The position numbers were made by a program, and so were the translations under genes. A DNA stretch of 64,000 bases from CBDFNC01 sp965249895 (lineage in GTDB: Bacteria; Pseudomonadota; Gammaproteobacteria; Enterobacterales; CBDFNC01): positions 310,001 to 374,000 of the forward strand of contig CBDFNC010000001.1 in NCBI GenBank assembly GCA_965249895.1, read 5' to 3'. Below are positions 16,666 to 26,127 of this stretch, one piece after another. Below the pieces are notes generated by a model that had not been told where the DNA came from, made no database searches, and saw only the letters and a list, made by a program, of their open reading frames with translations. Numbering within the stretch: position 1 is the first letter of the stretch; the number at the start of each line of letters is the position of its first letter.

Positions 16666-19011
16666 ATGGGTGTTATGGGGCAATTTAGGTTTGATAAATT
16701 TATTTTTTGCACCAGCAAAGGCGAACTCAGTTCTAACAGTGATTCAGGCAGAGCTTCAACCCTACTTAGGTATAAAGTCAGTAGCCTGTTGAAATATCTT
16801 ATCGACAACAGGGACAGGGTGGTTAGCAAAGACGAACTGTTAGACCAGTTATGGCAACAAGGGGATTACAGAGAAAACTCCCTGACTCAAAGTATACGTG
16901 AACTAAGAAAGGCGCTGGGTGATAAAGCTAATGATCCCACCTTTATAAAAACCTATCAGCAAAGAGGCTATCAATGGATATGCCCGGTGCAATCTGCGCC
17001 ACTAGCAAGGGATAAAACGACTTCTCTGACAAAACCTAAACTAGCTTCCTTGTTTGCCCTCTTATTACTGGCAGGGCTGGCTTATTTTACCTTTTTCACC
17101 GAGCGGGAGAATTTGCTCCAAACCGACACTAAGACTCTATTGGTACTGCCCTTTATTAACCAGACGGGTGACAAAAGCATGGACTGGTTAGAGTTGGGGT
17201 TGGCAGATATGGTGGCCAGCCAGGTTCAGCAGCAGGGAGAGTTAAAGATACTTTCTCCAGTAATGGCAAACGGTTTACTATCAGGGGCTGAAATTGACTG
17301 GCCACCTTTAGCTATGGATATAAGGGCGCTCTTAGCCAAACAAGATCTGGATAAAGCTTTGCTGGCTAATGTCAGGCTGCATAATCAGCAACAGGTATTA
17401 GAATTTCAGCTGATTAGCCGGGATGGTTCAGTCCAGCAAGGCGCCATGACTTACGCTTCCTTACCAAATGCGACATCGGCCATTGCCAGCCAGTTATTGC
17501 ATCTGCTATCAGGTAAACAAGATATGGTAGCGAATACCACTAAAAAAATATCAGATATAGAAATGCTGGCAAAACAAACCTTAGCCAAAGGCATTCAGGC
17601 ATCACACACCCTGGGACCTGTGGTGGCAGCGAAACTCCTGCAAGCCTCGAATGTACTGGATCCCAGCGAACCTTGGAGCTCGGCATATTTGGCCAGAAGC
17701 CAGGTATTAACCGGCAATTGGCAGGATGCCGAAGCAAGACTAAAGGCATTAAGCCAAGGCAAACAACTTGACCTTTCCCTATTGGCTTTTGTTCATTATT
17801 GGCTGGCCGAGCTGGCGACTCGTCGCGGCGATCCTGTCGCATTATCGCAGCAGCTTTTAACCGCAAAGACTCTGGCGGAGCAGGCAGATAATAGTGAGAT
17901 AAAAGCTCTGGTATATAGGTTAAAGGCGCAACAAGCCTGGCAACAGATGCAATGGCAGCAGTATAACCAATGGATAAAACAAGCCGACGCACTGTTTCCC
18001 AGGGAAAACGATTTGCATATACAGGCAGATAAGCTCTTTTATTTGGGAGATCCCGCCCCCATTGGGCCCGATAAAGATCCGCAGACCAATCTGGTGCTTA
18101 ATCAAACCAGACTGGAAAAAGCACATAATTTTTATCTTCAGTTAGGTAACCTGCCTATGGTGGCGGCCAGCCTGCTTGCCATAGCTCAAAACTACCATAT
18201 CGCTATTGAGCGCCGCCAACAGGCGCTGACACAAGCGATTGAACTATATAATCAGCTCAATCAACCTTATGAGCTAGCAAAAGCACTTGCCTATCAAGGT
18301 TTTGTTGAAATTCAACTGCGTAATGGCAAAGCAGCCAGCAAACCGTTAGCAAAATCGCTAAAAATCAGCCAAAACTTAGGCGCTAAAAGTCTGGAGCAGA
18401 CAATTAGTTTTTACCTGGCTTTTGCCAAGCTGGATCAAGGTTTGGACCAGTCGGCATTTGGCAGACATAAGCAAGACCCGGCAGCAATATCAGTGGCAAT
18501 CTCGGCATTTAACCAGCTGTTACCTCAGTTAGACACAGGCATAAACAAAGCCAATACCCTGTTTATGCTCGGCTGGGCTTATTCGGATTTAGCTCAATAT
18601 AGTAAAGCCATAGATTATCTGCAGCAGGCGGAAGACGCCTTTACCCAGCTTAACCTGGCAACCTCGGCGGGTTACGGCCGCTATAGTCAAATGCGTATTT
18701 ACCTTAGCCAGAAGCAGTTCGATAAAGTCATTGCCCTGGCAGATCCCGAGGCCAAGACTAAATTTCAATATACTTTTCTGGCCAGGGCCTATTATGAACA
18801 AGGTGAATTTGATCAAGCCATAATGACGTTAAATCAACTGCAGCAAAACCTATCCTCACAATGGCATACCCAGGATGCAAAACGTTTAGCGACTTATCTG
18901 GCGGCCCAAGCGTCTAAACAAAAAATACAACTCCCAGCCGAGCCATTAGCCCATGCGGTATATTGTGAATCTGACTGGCAGATAGCCAGTACGCTAAATA
19001 AATCGAGTTAA
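16666..19011 (+). CDS. CadC-like membrane regulator: winged helix, TM segment, TPR repeats
   Basis: A 781-aa one-component regulator. Residues 1-110 form an OmpR/PhoB-type winged helix (LLKYLIDNRDRVVSKDELLD, SLTQSIRELRKALGDKANDP, IKTYQQRGYQW). A single membrane helix follows (LASLFALLLLAGLAYFTFF, about 127-145). The remaining 600 residues are probably periplasmic, opening with LLVLPFINQTGDKSMDWLELG and continuing as TPR-like helical repeats (WAYSDLAQYSKAIDYLQQAE; ARAYYEQGEFDQAIMTLNQL). This is the ToxR/CadC layout, with a large TPR sensor part. The gene is divergent from the redox operon across about 210 bp, so it may sense envelope redox or metal stress and control that operon; this is inference. 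Confidence 0.88.
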   Translation: MGVMGQFRFDKFIFCTSKGELSSNSDSGRASTLLRYKVSSLLKYLIDNRDRVVSKDELLDQLWQQGDYRENSLTQSIRELRKALGDKANDPTFIKTYQQRGYQWICPVQSAPLARDKTTSLTKPKLASLFALLLLAGLAYFTFFTERENLLQTDTKTLLVLPFINQTGDKSMDWLELGLADMVASQVQQQGELKILSPVMANGLLSGAEIDWPPLAMDIRALLAKQDLDKALLANVRLHNQQQVLEFQLISRDGSVQQGAMTYASLPNATSAIASQLLHLLSGKQDMVANTTKKISDIEMLAKQTLAKGIQASHTLGPVVAAKLLQASNVLDPSEPWSSAYLARSQVLTGNWQDAEARLKALSQGKQLDLSLLAFVHYWLAELATRRGDPVALSQQLLTAKTLAEQADNSEIKALVYRLKAQQAWQQMQWQQYNQWIKQADALFPRENDLHIQADKLFYLGDPAPIGPDKDPQTNLVLNQTRLEKAHNFYLQLGNLPMVAASLLAIAQNYHIAIERRQQALTQAIELYNQLNQPYELAKALAYQGFVEIQLRNGKAASKPLAKSLKISQNLGAKSLEQTISFYLAFAKLDQGLDQSAFGRHKQDPAAISVAISAFNQLLPQLDTGINKANTLFMLGWAYSDLAQYSKAIDYLQQAEDAFTQLNLATSAGYGRYSQMRIYLSQKQFDKVIALADPEAKTKFQYTFLARAYYEQGEFDQAIMTLNQLQQNLSSQWHTQDAKRLATYLAAQASKQKIQLPAEPLAHAVYCESDWQIASTLNKSS

Positions 19012-19381
19012 TTATTTGAGCCTCTGGGTATAAGAGCTATTAGTTAAACGGCGGGAAGGCGCTGGGCCAATTTAGTGATGATTTCCTCCAATTTAGCCCT
19101 AGTAGGCATTGCAAGCTGACAATCGCTTCGGGGCTACTGTCATTACAAACCTGGTAGGGCCATTAAGAGCTTATCGAGTCGGAATTTGTAATTACGTAAT
19201 ATATAGACTGACCAGCGCAAGGGGTCACGTAGGGAACGTATCAACAGGCATGATCCGTAAGCGAACCCGGGGAGTAAGAGATACGGATTACTTTAAACTG
19301 AAAATAAGGAAGACATCGACGCCAGAGAGGCATTCGATGTTTTATCCGAAGGTTTTTTAACTCACATAAGCGCCGATTAAA
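19012..19381. other. intergenic gap with no identified gene
   Basis: About 370 bp. A plus-strand frame of 83 codons (19109-19360) has no ribosome site and no recognised domain. On the minus strand a short frame ends LEEIITKLAQRLPAV before a stop near 19047, resembling a gene end but too short to identify. Together with the oppA remnant next door this looks like decayed sequence. Confidence 0.4.
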
Positions 19382-20030
19382 TCAATGTTTTTCCAGGTAC
19401 AGATCTTTGCTGTAAGTATTATCTAGCGGGTTATTTGGATATCCGCCCAGGTAAGATTTAACCAGGCGCGGCTTCACATATTGGTAGATAGGGGCTATCG
19501 GCATCTCTTGCGCCGGCAGGGCTTCGGCATTCTGGTAGTAGTCGCCGCGCTTATCGTTATCAACTATGCTGCGGCTGTCATCCATATACTGATCATATTT
19601 AGCATTAGCGTATTTGCTGTCGTTATTACCGTGGGTACTGTACATAAGATCTAACATGGAAGATGCTTCATTGTAATCGGCGAGCCAGCCAATGCGTGCT
19701 ACCGCAAAGTTACCTTGGGTCTTGCTGTCCAGGTAAGTTTTCCATTCCTGGTTAACCAGCTCGGCCCCGACATCCAGGCTCTTCTTCCACATAGAGCTGA
19801 CTGCGATAGCCTCTTTCTTATGGTTTTCACTTGTGTTGTATAGCAGCTCGAACTTCAGTGGATTATCTTTGCCGCAACCTGCTTCAGTGAGTAGCGCTTT
19901 GGCTTTTTCGTCGCGCTGATTTTGCGACCAGGTCGCCCATTCGAGTTGCTGCGGCGTAAAGCCATCTACTATGGCTGGCGTTAGCGTATAGACAGGCAGC
20001 TGGTTTCTTATTTGAGCCTGGTAGAGGACA
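19382..20030 (-). pseudogene. oppA: oppA paralogue remnant (C-terminal third)
   Basis: The frame ends at 19382 and can be read upstream to about 20030 without a stop, but it has no start, signal peptide or ribosome site. It corresponds to the last 215 or so residues of the intact OppA at 24000-25625: both share AIVDGFTP/SIVDGFTP, KFELLYNT.ENHKK, ELVNQEWKTYL, ADYNEASSMLDL, STHGNND and PNNPLDN.YSKD. About two thirds or more of the positions look identical. The break falls next to the terminator palindrome of the opp operon. It is the residue of a duplicated oppA whose front was lost. Confidence 0.85.
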
Positions 20031-20038
20031 ATGTGATA

Positions 20039-20068
20039 TGTCCTCAGCGAGTTAACTCGCTGAGGACA
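20039..20068. terminator. perfect 30-bp palindrome closing the opp operon
   Basis: TGTCCTCAGCGAG (20039-20051) is the exact inverse of CTCGCTGAGGACA (20056-20068), separated by TTAA. It begins 6 bp beyond the oppF stop. It has no strong T-run but is the only terminator-like structure there. Confidence 0.7.
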
Positions 20069-20073
20069 GCTAT

Positions 20074-21063
20074 TTAAATGGCTTCCTTCAGACAGGCCAC
20101 TGAATGCTCAGCTTTACCTGTCAGTACAGGTTTAGTCTCTGCGCAGTCTGCATCCGCTTGCGGGCAGCGGGTACGAAATACGCAACCCGATGGTGGATTG
20201 ATGGGGGAAGGCAAGTCCCCCGGGATCAATTCGATGGTTTTTTCTCGTTCCTTGATGGGGTCCGGAATAGGCACTGCTGACATTAACGCTCGGGTATAAG
20301 GGTGTTTTGGTTGGTCAAATAAGGCAGCGGACTCACCCAGCTCAACACCGTTACCCAGGTACATCACCAGTACCCGGTCGGAGATATGTTTTACCACCGA
20401 CAGATCGTGGGCGATAAAGATCAACGACAGCCCCATTTCCTTTTGCAGCTCTTTAAGCAGGTTCACTACCTGAGCCTGGATAGATACGTCCAGTGCGGAC
20501 ACAGGCTCATCACAAATGACCAGTTTCGGCTCCAGGATCAGCGCTCTTGCAATGCCAATTCGCTGGCACTGGCCGCCGGAGAATTCGTGTGGGTAGCGGT
20601 TGATCACATTGGGTAGCAGACCTACTCGCGCCATCATGGCTTTGACCTTAGTTATCACTTCGTCTTTGGTCATTTTCGGGAAGTAGGTGCGTAGAGGCTC
20701 GCCGATGATATCCCCTACAGTCATTCTCGGGTTTAACGATGCCAGGGGATCCTGGAAGATCATCTGGATCTCCTGGCGGGTTTTCTTGAGCTGGCTTTGA
20801 TCTTGTTGGGTCAGATCATTACCCAGCCACAACACCTGACCATGACTGGCGGCTACCAGGCCGATTAGTGCCCGGGCTAAGGTCGATTTACCACAGCCGG
20901 ACTCACCCACAATACCCAGAGTTTCACCTTCAAACAGATCCAGAGAGACGCCATCAACGGCTTTTAGTTTAAGAGGAGCAGACCAGGGCCAGCCACTCTT
21001 GGATTTAATATCAAACTGCACTTTAAGTTGGTTAACTTCGAGTAACTTATTGTTGCTAATCAT
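20074..21063 (-). CDS. oppF: oligopeptide ABC transporter ATPase OppF
   Basis: Cytoplasmic ATPase of the oligopeptide importer, 329 aa from ATG 21063, which overlaps the oppD stop as ATGA; an open frame continues to 21144 but those residues lie inside oppD. It has Walker A GESGCGKST, Q-loop MIFQDPLASLNPRM, signature FSGGQCQRIGIARAL and Walker B LVICDEPVSALD. The C-terminal peptide-transporter extension has the cysteine pattern CVFRTRCPQADADC...VAC, which binds an iron-sulfur cluster in relatives. It acts with OppD on the OppBC channel. Confidence 0.95.
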   Translation of the reverse strand: MISNNKLLEVNQLKVQFDIKSKSGWPWSAPLKLKAVDGVSLDLFEGETLGIVGESGCGKSTLARALIGLVAASHGQVLWLGNDLTQQDQSQLKKTRQEIQMIFQDPLASLNPRMTVGDIIGEPLRTYFPKMTKDEVITKVKAMMARVGLLPNVINRYPHEFSGGQCQRIGIARALILEPKLVICDEPVSALDVSIQAQVVNLLKELQKEMGLSLIFIAHDLSVVKHISDRVLVMYLGNGVELGESAALFDQPKHPYTRALMSAVPIPDPIKEREKTIELIPGDLPSPINPPSGCVFRTRCPQADADCAETKPVLTGKAEHSVACLKEAI

Positions 21064-22031
21064 CTTTGACTCTCCTGATCCCAGAAGCAGGCTCTTAATC
21101 TGTCTTGGGCGAATGCCGTCAGCGGTGGTGATTCCTGGCTGCATTCATGCTGAACCCGGTGGCACCGTTGCTGAAACGGACAGCCTTTAGGTAGTTTGAG
21201 CAGGTTAGGGGGATTACCCGGGATGGTCGGTAATACTTCACCTTCGGTATCCATTCTTGGGATCGCCGCCAGCAGGCCTTCGCTGTAGGGGTGGCTGGGG
21301 CGGTAGAAAATATCGTTCACACCGCCATATTCCATGGTCCGGCCCGCATACATCACCAGCACCTGGTCACAAATGCCGGCCACCACCCCCAGATCATGGG
21401 TGATCATTATGATGGAGGTATCGAAGTCACGTTTTAACTCATTAAGCAATGACATGATCTGTGCCTGTACAGTCACGTCCAGGGCCGTGGTTGGCTCATC
21501 GGCTATGAGTAGCTTAGGCCGGCAAAGCAGGGCCATGGCGATCATCACCCGTTGTCGCATACCACCAGAATACTCGTGAGGGTACATGCCCATACGTGCT
21601 TTCGCTTCGGGCATTTTCACCGCATCCAGCATGGCCAGGGATTCATTAAAGGCCTGTTTTTTACTCGCCCCTTTGTGCAGCATCAGCACTTCCATTAACT
21701 GCTCACCGACCTTCATATAAGGGTTCAGCGAGGTCATGGGATCCTGGAAGATCATCGCAATTTGTTCGGCGCGGATCTTATTCAATTGCTTTTGCGGCAG
21801 GTTGAGTATTTCCTTGCCTGCAAACTTGGCGCTGCCATTGATCTGACCGTTTTTAGCCAGCAGTCCCATCAACGCGAAAGCAGTCTGGCTTTTACCCGAG
21901 CCGGATTCACCCACAATACCCAGGGTTTCCCCTTTGTTGAGGGTAAAGTTCAGTTTGTTAACGGCCACTACATCACCATCAGGTGTGGCAAAGCTGACCT
22001 CTAGATCTTTTACTTCCAATAAACTCATCAT
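21060..22031 (-). CDS. oppD: oligopeptide ABC transporter ATPase OppD
   Basis: A 323-aa ATPase with Walker A GESGSGKSQT, Q-loop MIFQDPMTSLNPYM, signature YSGGMRQRVMIAMAL, Walker B LLIADEPTTALD and the H-loop IMITHDLGVV. The C-terminal cysteine-rich extension (GCPFQQRCHRVQHEC...RACFW) is typical of OppD/DppD. It starts 9 nt after oppC and overlaps oppF by 4 nt. Confidence 0.95.
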   Translation of the reverse strand: MMSLLEVKDLEVSFATPDGDVVAVNKLNFTLNKGETLGIVGESGSGKSQTAFALMGLLAKNGQINGSAKFAGKEILNLPQKQLNKIRAEQIAMIFQDPMTSLNPYMKVGEQLMEVLMLHKGASKKQAFNESLAMLDAVKMPEAKARMGMYPHEYSGGMRQRVMIAMALLCRPKLLIADEPTTALDVTVQAQIMSLLNELKRDFDTSIIMITHDLGVVAGICDQVLVMYAGRTMEYGGVNDIFYRPSHPYSEGLLAAIPRMDTEGEVLPTIPGNPPNLLKLPKGCPFQQRCHRVQHECSQESPPLTAFAQDRLRACFWDQESQR

Positions 22032-22039
22032 CTTATTCC

Positions 22040-22948
22040 TTACCTGTCTTTAGGATCTAAAGCATCGCGTAAGCCGTCACCGACAAAGTTAAAGCAAAAC
22101 AGGGTAACTACCATAAAACCGGCTGGAAACAGCAGCTGCCAGATGGCGATTTCCATGGATTTAGAACCTTCATTCAGCAGGGCGCCCCAGCTGGTAGACG
22201 GCTCTTGTACACCCAAGCCCAGGAAGCTAAGGAAAGATTCGAACAAGATCATACTCGGCACCAGCAAGGTGGCATACACCACTACTATACCCAGCACATT
22301 GGGCACTATATGGCGCAGGATAATTTGAGTTTTGCTTACGCCGCACACGTGGGCCGCTTCGATAAATTCTTTACGTTTTAGACTCAGAGTCTGTCCGCGT
22401 ACGATACGGGCCATATCCAGCCAGGAAACGGCGCCGATAGCGAAGAAGATCAGCAGAATATTTCGGCCAAAGAAGGTTACCAGCAGGATAACGAAAAACA
22501 TAAAGGGGAAGGAATAAAGGATTTCCAATGCCCGCATCATAAACTGGTCGGTACGACCACCAATAAAGCCGGAAGTAGCGCCATACAGGGTGCCGATGAT
22601 CATTGCTACTGCGGCCCCCAGCAGACCCACCATCAGGGAGATCTGGCCGCCCATCAGGGTGCGGACAAACAGATCCCGTCCCAGGCTGTCCGTACCAAAG
22701 TAGTGGCCGGATTCGATGCTGGGAGCGGCATGCATGGCGCTCCAGTCGATATCATCAAAAGCATATTGGCTAAAGTAGGGGCCAAGTATAACCAGCAAGC
22801 AGATGAAGGTTAGTATTATCAGGCTGACCAGGGCGGCCTTGTTTTTAAAGAAGCGGCGGCGAGCGTCTTGCCACAGGCTGCGTCCTTCCACATCCATCTT
22901 CTCAGACAATTGCTCTATGGCCTGGCGTTTTTCTTTCGTCAGTATCAT
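22040..22948 (-). CDS. oppC: oligopeptide ABC transporter permease OppC
   Basis: A 302-aa inner-membrane permease. The N-terminal cytoplasmic part (SLWQDARRRFFKNKAALVSL) and the periplasmic HYFGTDSLGRDLFVRTLMG segment are OppC/DppC hallmarks. The EAA loop that contacts the ATPases reads EFIEAAHVCGVSKTQIILRHIVPN. Six hydrophobic segments are visible. It lies 15 nt after oppB and pairs with it. Confidence 0.95.
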   Translation of the reverse strand: MILTKEKRQAIEQLSEKMDVEGRSLWQDARRRFFKNKAALVSLIILTFICLLVILGPYFSQYAFDDIDWSAMHAAPSIESGHYFGTDSLGRDLFVRTLMGGQISLMVGLLGAAVAMIIGTLYGATSGFIGGRTDQFMMRALEILYSFPFMFFVILLVTFFGRNILLIFFAIGAVSWLDMARIVRGQTLSLKRKEFIEAAHVCGVSKTQIILRHIVPNVLGIVVVYATLLVPSMILFESFLSFLGLGVQEPSTSWGALLNEGSKSMEIAIWQLLFPAGFMVVTLFCFNFVGDGLRDALDPKDR

Positions 22949-22962
22949 TTTAAAACTCCAGA

Positions 22963-23883
22963 CTAGTAGCTGATTTTAGGATCGATAACCGCATACAAGA
23001 TATCTACGATGGCGTTAAAGCTGATGGTCAGCGCACCCACTAAGATAGTGAGTCCTAACACCATGGAGTAATCCCGGTTCAAAGCGCCGTTAACGAACAG
23101 CTGACCTATACCCGGCAAACCAAAGATGCTCTCGATCACCACTGAGCCTGTGATAATGCCGACAAATGCCGGACCCAGGTAGGAAACCACGGGTAGCAAT
23201 GCGGGTCTTAAGGCGTGGCGCAAGATAATGTGTCGGGTTGGCAGTCCCTTGGCTTTGGCGGTGCGGATAAAGTTGGAGCTAAGCACTTCAATCATACTGC
23301 CACGCATAATTCGGGCGATGGCGGAAATATAGTGCATCATCATGCCGATAACAGGTAGCAACATATATTGCCATTGGCCTCCTTGCCAGCCTCCGGCAGG
23401 TAGCCATTTAAGGTAAATGGAGAATATAAGCACCAAGATGGGGGCGAGTACAAAGGAGGGGATCACCACCCCCACCATAGCGCCGGACATTAACATATAG
23501 TCTACCCAGCTATTTTGCTTGAGCGCCGCGATAGATCCCAGGCTGACGCCGAAAAATACTGCCAGTACAAAGGCTGTGACGCCTATTTTGGCGGAAACGG
23601 GTAACGCCTGGGCGACCAGTTCGTTAACCGAATAATCTTTATATTTAAACGAAGGACCCAGATCTCCCTGGAGAAGGTTGCCTAAATAGTTGAAATACTG
23701 CTCGATAACAGGTTTATCCAGGCCGTATTTGGCTTCTATATTTTCCATTACCTTAGGCGGCAATGCCCGTTCGCTGGAAAAAGGATTACCAGGGGCGAAT
23801 CGCATCAAAAAGAATGACACTGTGATTAAAACTAAAAGGGTGGGGATGGCTTCCAGTAAGCGTTTAATAACAAACTTGAACAT
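22963..23883 (-). CDS. oppB: oligopeptide ABC transporter permease OppB
   Basis: A 306-aa inner-membrane permease beginning with the standard OppB/DppB helix (MFKFVIKRLLEAIPTLLVLI, FFLMRFAPGNPF). The EAA loop is FIRTAKAKGLPTRHIILRHA, and the end FNAIVDILYAVIDPKI is typical. It follows oppA after about 117 bp that contain a GC-rich hairpin, the usual device for making less permease than binding protein. Confidence 0.95.
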   Translation of the reverse strand: MFKFVIKRLLEAIPTLLVLITVSFFLMRFAPGNPFSSERALPPKVMENIEAKYGLDKPVIEQYFNYLGNLLQGDLGPSFKYKDYSVNELVAQALPVSAKIGVTAFVLAVFFGVSLGSIAALKQNSWVDYMLMSGAMVGVVIPSFVLAPILVLIFSIYLKWLPAGGWQGGQWQYMLLPVIGMMMHYISAIARIMRGSMIEVLSSNFIRTAKAKGLPTRHIILRHALRPALLPVVSYLGPAFVGIITGSVVIESIFGLPGIGQLFVNGALNRDYSMVLGLTILVGALTISFNAIVDILYAVIDPKISY

Positions 23884-23974
23884 GGGGTCATTTCCGAATG
23901 GGGGGGGTAACTACTAAGCCGCAACTCTACACGCAATCTAGGTATGGGCTTATACCGATTTATCCAGTGGTATA

Positions 23975-23992
23975 GCCCCGGTTTCCCGGGGC
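23975..23992 (-). terminator. oppA-oppB intercistronic hairpin (partial terminator)
   Basis: GCCCCGG (23975-23981) pairs with CCGGGGC (23986-23992) around a 4-nt loop, with no T-run on the minus strand. It likely stabilises the oppA mRNA and limits transcription into oppB. Confidence 0.6.
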
Positions 23993-23999
23993 CAAAATA

Positions 24000-25625
24000 T
24001 TATTTTTTAATCAGGTACATATCTTTGCTGTACAGATTGTCCAGTGGGTTATTCGGGAAACCGCCCACATAGTTTTTAACCAGGCGAGCCTGGACATACT
24101 GATAGATAGGCGCCACCGGCATATCTTTTTCCAGGATTGCTTCGGCATTCTGGTAGTACTCGCCACGCTTGTCAGTATCTGTCACGCTGCGGCTTTCATC
24201 CATGAACTTATCGTAAGCTGAGTTAGCGTACTTACCGTCGTTGTTGCCATGGGTGCTGTGTAATAAGTCCAGCATGGAAGAGGCTTCGTTATAATCGGCA
24301 ATCCAACCGGCACGGGCTACTTCAAAGTCACCCTGGGTCTTGGTGGCCAGGTAGGTTTTCCATTCCTGATTCACCAGCTCGGCTTGAACACCCAGGTTTT
24401 TCTTCCACATGGACGCCACTGCAATAGCCACTTTCTTGTGGTTTTCATTGGTATTGTAAAGCAGCTCGAACTTGAGAGGATTATTTTTGTCGTAACCCGC
24501 TTCTTTTAGCAGGGCTAACGCTTTGGCATCACGCTCTTTTTGTGACCAGGTGGCCCATTCGGGTGTGCTTGGGGTAAAGCCATCGACAATGGAAGGGGTA
24601 AAAGAATAAGCCGGTTTTTCACCCTGGCCCATGATGTAGTTGGCTATCGCATCACGGTTGATGCTGTAAGACAGCGCCTTACGAACCCGTACATCATCAA
24701 ATGGCTTTTTCTTGGTCATAAACTGGTAGTAGTAGGTGCCTACATAGCCGGTTACCCTTACTTCATCCGGATTCTCTTTCTTCAGACGCTTGAAGTGTTC
24801 GATGGGAATTTCATAGGTCAGGTGAACTTCATCCGCCAGGAAGCGGTTCATATCTGAGTTGTGAGAAACGATAGGCAGGAAGCTGACCTTGTTGACTACA
24901 GTTTCTTTATCGTTCCAATAGTGCGGGTTACGTTTCAGATCGATACGCTCGTTAACTACCCACTTGTCCAGCTGATAGGCGCCATTAGTGATTATATTGC
25001 CGGGACGGGTCCATTTGCTGCCGTGCTTTTCTATGGCGCTTTTTGATACCGGCAGCATAGTGTAGTGAGACAACATGCTGACAAAGTAAGGGACCGGCTT
25101 TTCCAGCTCTACTTTTAACGTGTGATCGTCCACCGCGCTGACGCCTAACGTATCAGGCGCTTTGTCGCCTTTTACTATGGCTTTGGCGTTTAGCATAGAG
25201 GTTTTTTCAAAGTACCAGGAATAGGTTGAAGCCAGCGCCGGATCTATACCGCGTTGCCAGGCATAGACATAATCGTGGGCGGTGACCGGAGAGCCGTCGG
25301 ACCACTTGGCGTCTTTACGAATATTGAACAGGAAAGTTTTATTATCTGCTGTTTCCCAGCTTGTCGCCGCTGCAGGTAAAGTTTCACCATTGGGTCCCGA
25401 GCTTACCAGGCCTTCAAACAGATCTCGTACTACGTGACCGCCGGGTACACCTTCGACCAAGTTTGGATCCAGAGTGGCGGGTTCTGAGCCATTACCTCTG
25501 ACTAACACCTGTTTGTCAGCCAGCACTACTCCTTCCGGAACCTGGGCTGCGTTAGCTTGCAGGCTGTAGCCCATAAAACTGGCGGCTAAAATTGATGCCG
25601 TGACTAGGTTTTTGTTAAAGCGCAT
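24000..25625 (-). CDS. oppA: periplasmic oligopeptide-binding protein OppA
   Basis: A 541-aa family 5 solute-binding protein (PF00496) that delivers peptides to OppBCDF. ATG 25625 was chosen because GGAG lies 6 nt ahead; an ATG four codons upstream overlaps that site. The signal peptide is VTASILAASFMGYSLQANA. Family motifs include NGSEPATLDPNLVEGVPGGH, FLFNIRKDAKWSDGSPVTAHDYVYAWQR, given here in part (DAKWSDGSPVTAHDYVYAW), and DVRVRKALSYSINRDAI. The gene heads oppABCDF. A C-terminal piece of a paralogue lies beyond the operon end. Confidence 0.95.
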   Translation of the reverse strand: MRFNKNLVTASILAASFMGYSLQANAAQVPEGVVLADKQVLVRGNGSEPATLDPNLVEGVPGGHVVRDLFEGLVSSGPNGETLPAAATSWETADNKTFLFNIRKDAKWSDGSPVTAHDYVYAWQRGIDPALASTYSWYFEKTSMLNAKAIVKGDKAPDTLGVSAVDDHTLKVELEKPVPYFVSMLSHYTMLPVSKSAIEKHGSKWTRPGNIITNGAYQLDKWVVNERIDLKRNPHYWNDKETVVNKVSFLPIVSHNSDMNRFLADEVHLTYEIPIEHFKRLKKENPDEVRVTGYVGTYYYQFMTKKKPFDDVRVRKALSYSINRDAIANYIMGQGEKPAYSFTPSIVDGFTPSTPEWATWSQKERDAKALALLKEAGYDKNNPLKFELLYNTNENHKKVAIAVASMWKKNLGVQAELVNQEWKTYLATKTQGDFEVARAGWIADYNEASSMLDLLHSTHGNNDGKYANSAYDKFMDESRSVTDTDKRGEYYQNAEAILEKDMPVAPIYQYVQARLVKNYVGGFPNNPLDNLYSKDMYLIKK

Positions 25626-26127
25626 TGTTATCTCCATTTAATCCACTATCCCTTGGTGCAAAACTGGTAGGCTAAAATATGGTCATCTTAGTTTTGTCCG
25701 AGATAAAAAATCTTTCTGTAACTCATGTTGAGAGGAAAGCATTAAATTTGTATAGGTGAACAAAATTACCAAGCAATGTTATACGGTGTCGGTATGAAAG
25801 AAGTCAATAATACTGGATGTTAATTTAATGTTGCAATCACGGTTTTGAGAGGTTGGTGAGGTGACTTCGCACTAATTTGGGCGCAGAGTTACTAACTAAT
25901 TGAGATATATTTGGAAACTGCCAGTGGAATACAGTGTTAAAAGTATATGTTTCAGTGTTATCAACTATGATGATCCCGTATGAACCCTGGTTAAATGGGG
26001 CTAAACTCTGATAGATTTAAATAGTTATTCTGTGAACTAGGCAACATTGTGAAACTGAGCTCCTACTGTATTACCAGCGAGCAGTTCCGATGAGTCTAAT
26101 TGAATTCAGCAAGATATGAGGCCGTGT
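25626..26127. other. promoter region of opp and pip; no gene
   Basis: About 500 bp between two divergent genes. It is AT-rich with no credible ORF. It should hold the oppA promoter and the pip promoter, but no consensus element was clear enough to place. Confidence 0.5.

Noticed and set aside
19109..19360. 83-codon plus-strand ORF after the CadC-like gene
   Set aside because: No ribosome site, no recognised domain, composition unlike a protein, and lies in decayed-looking sequence.
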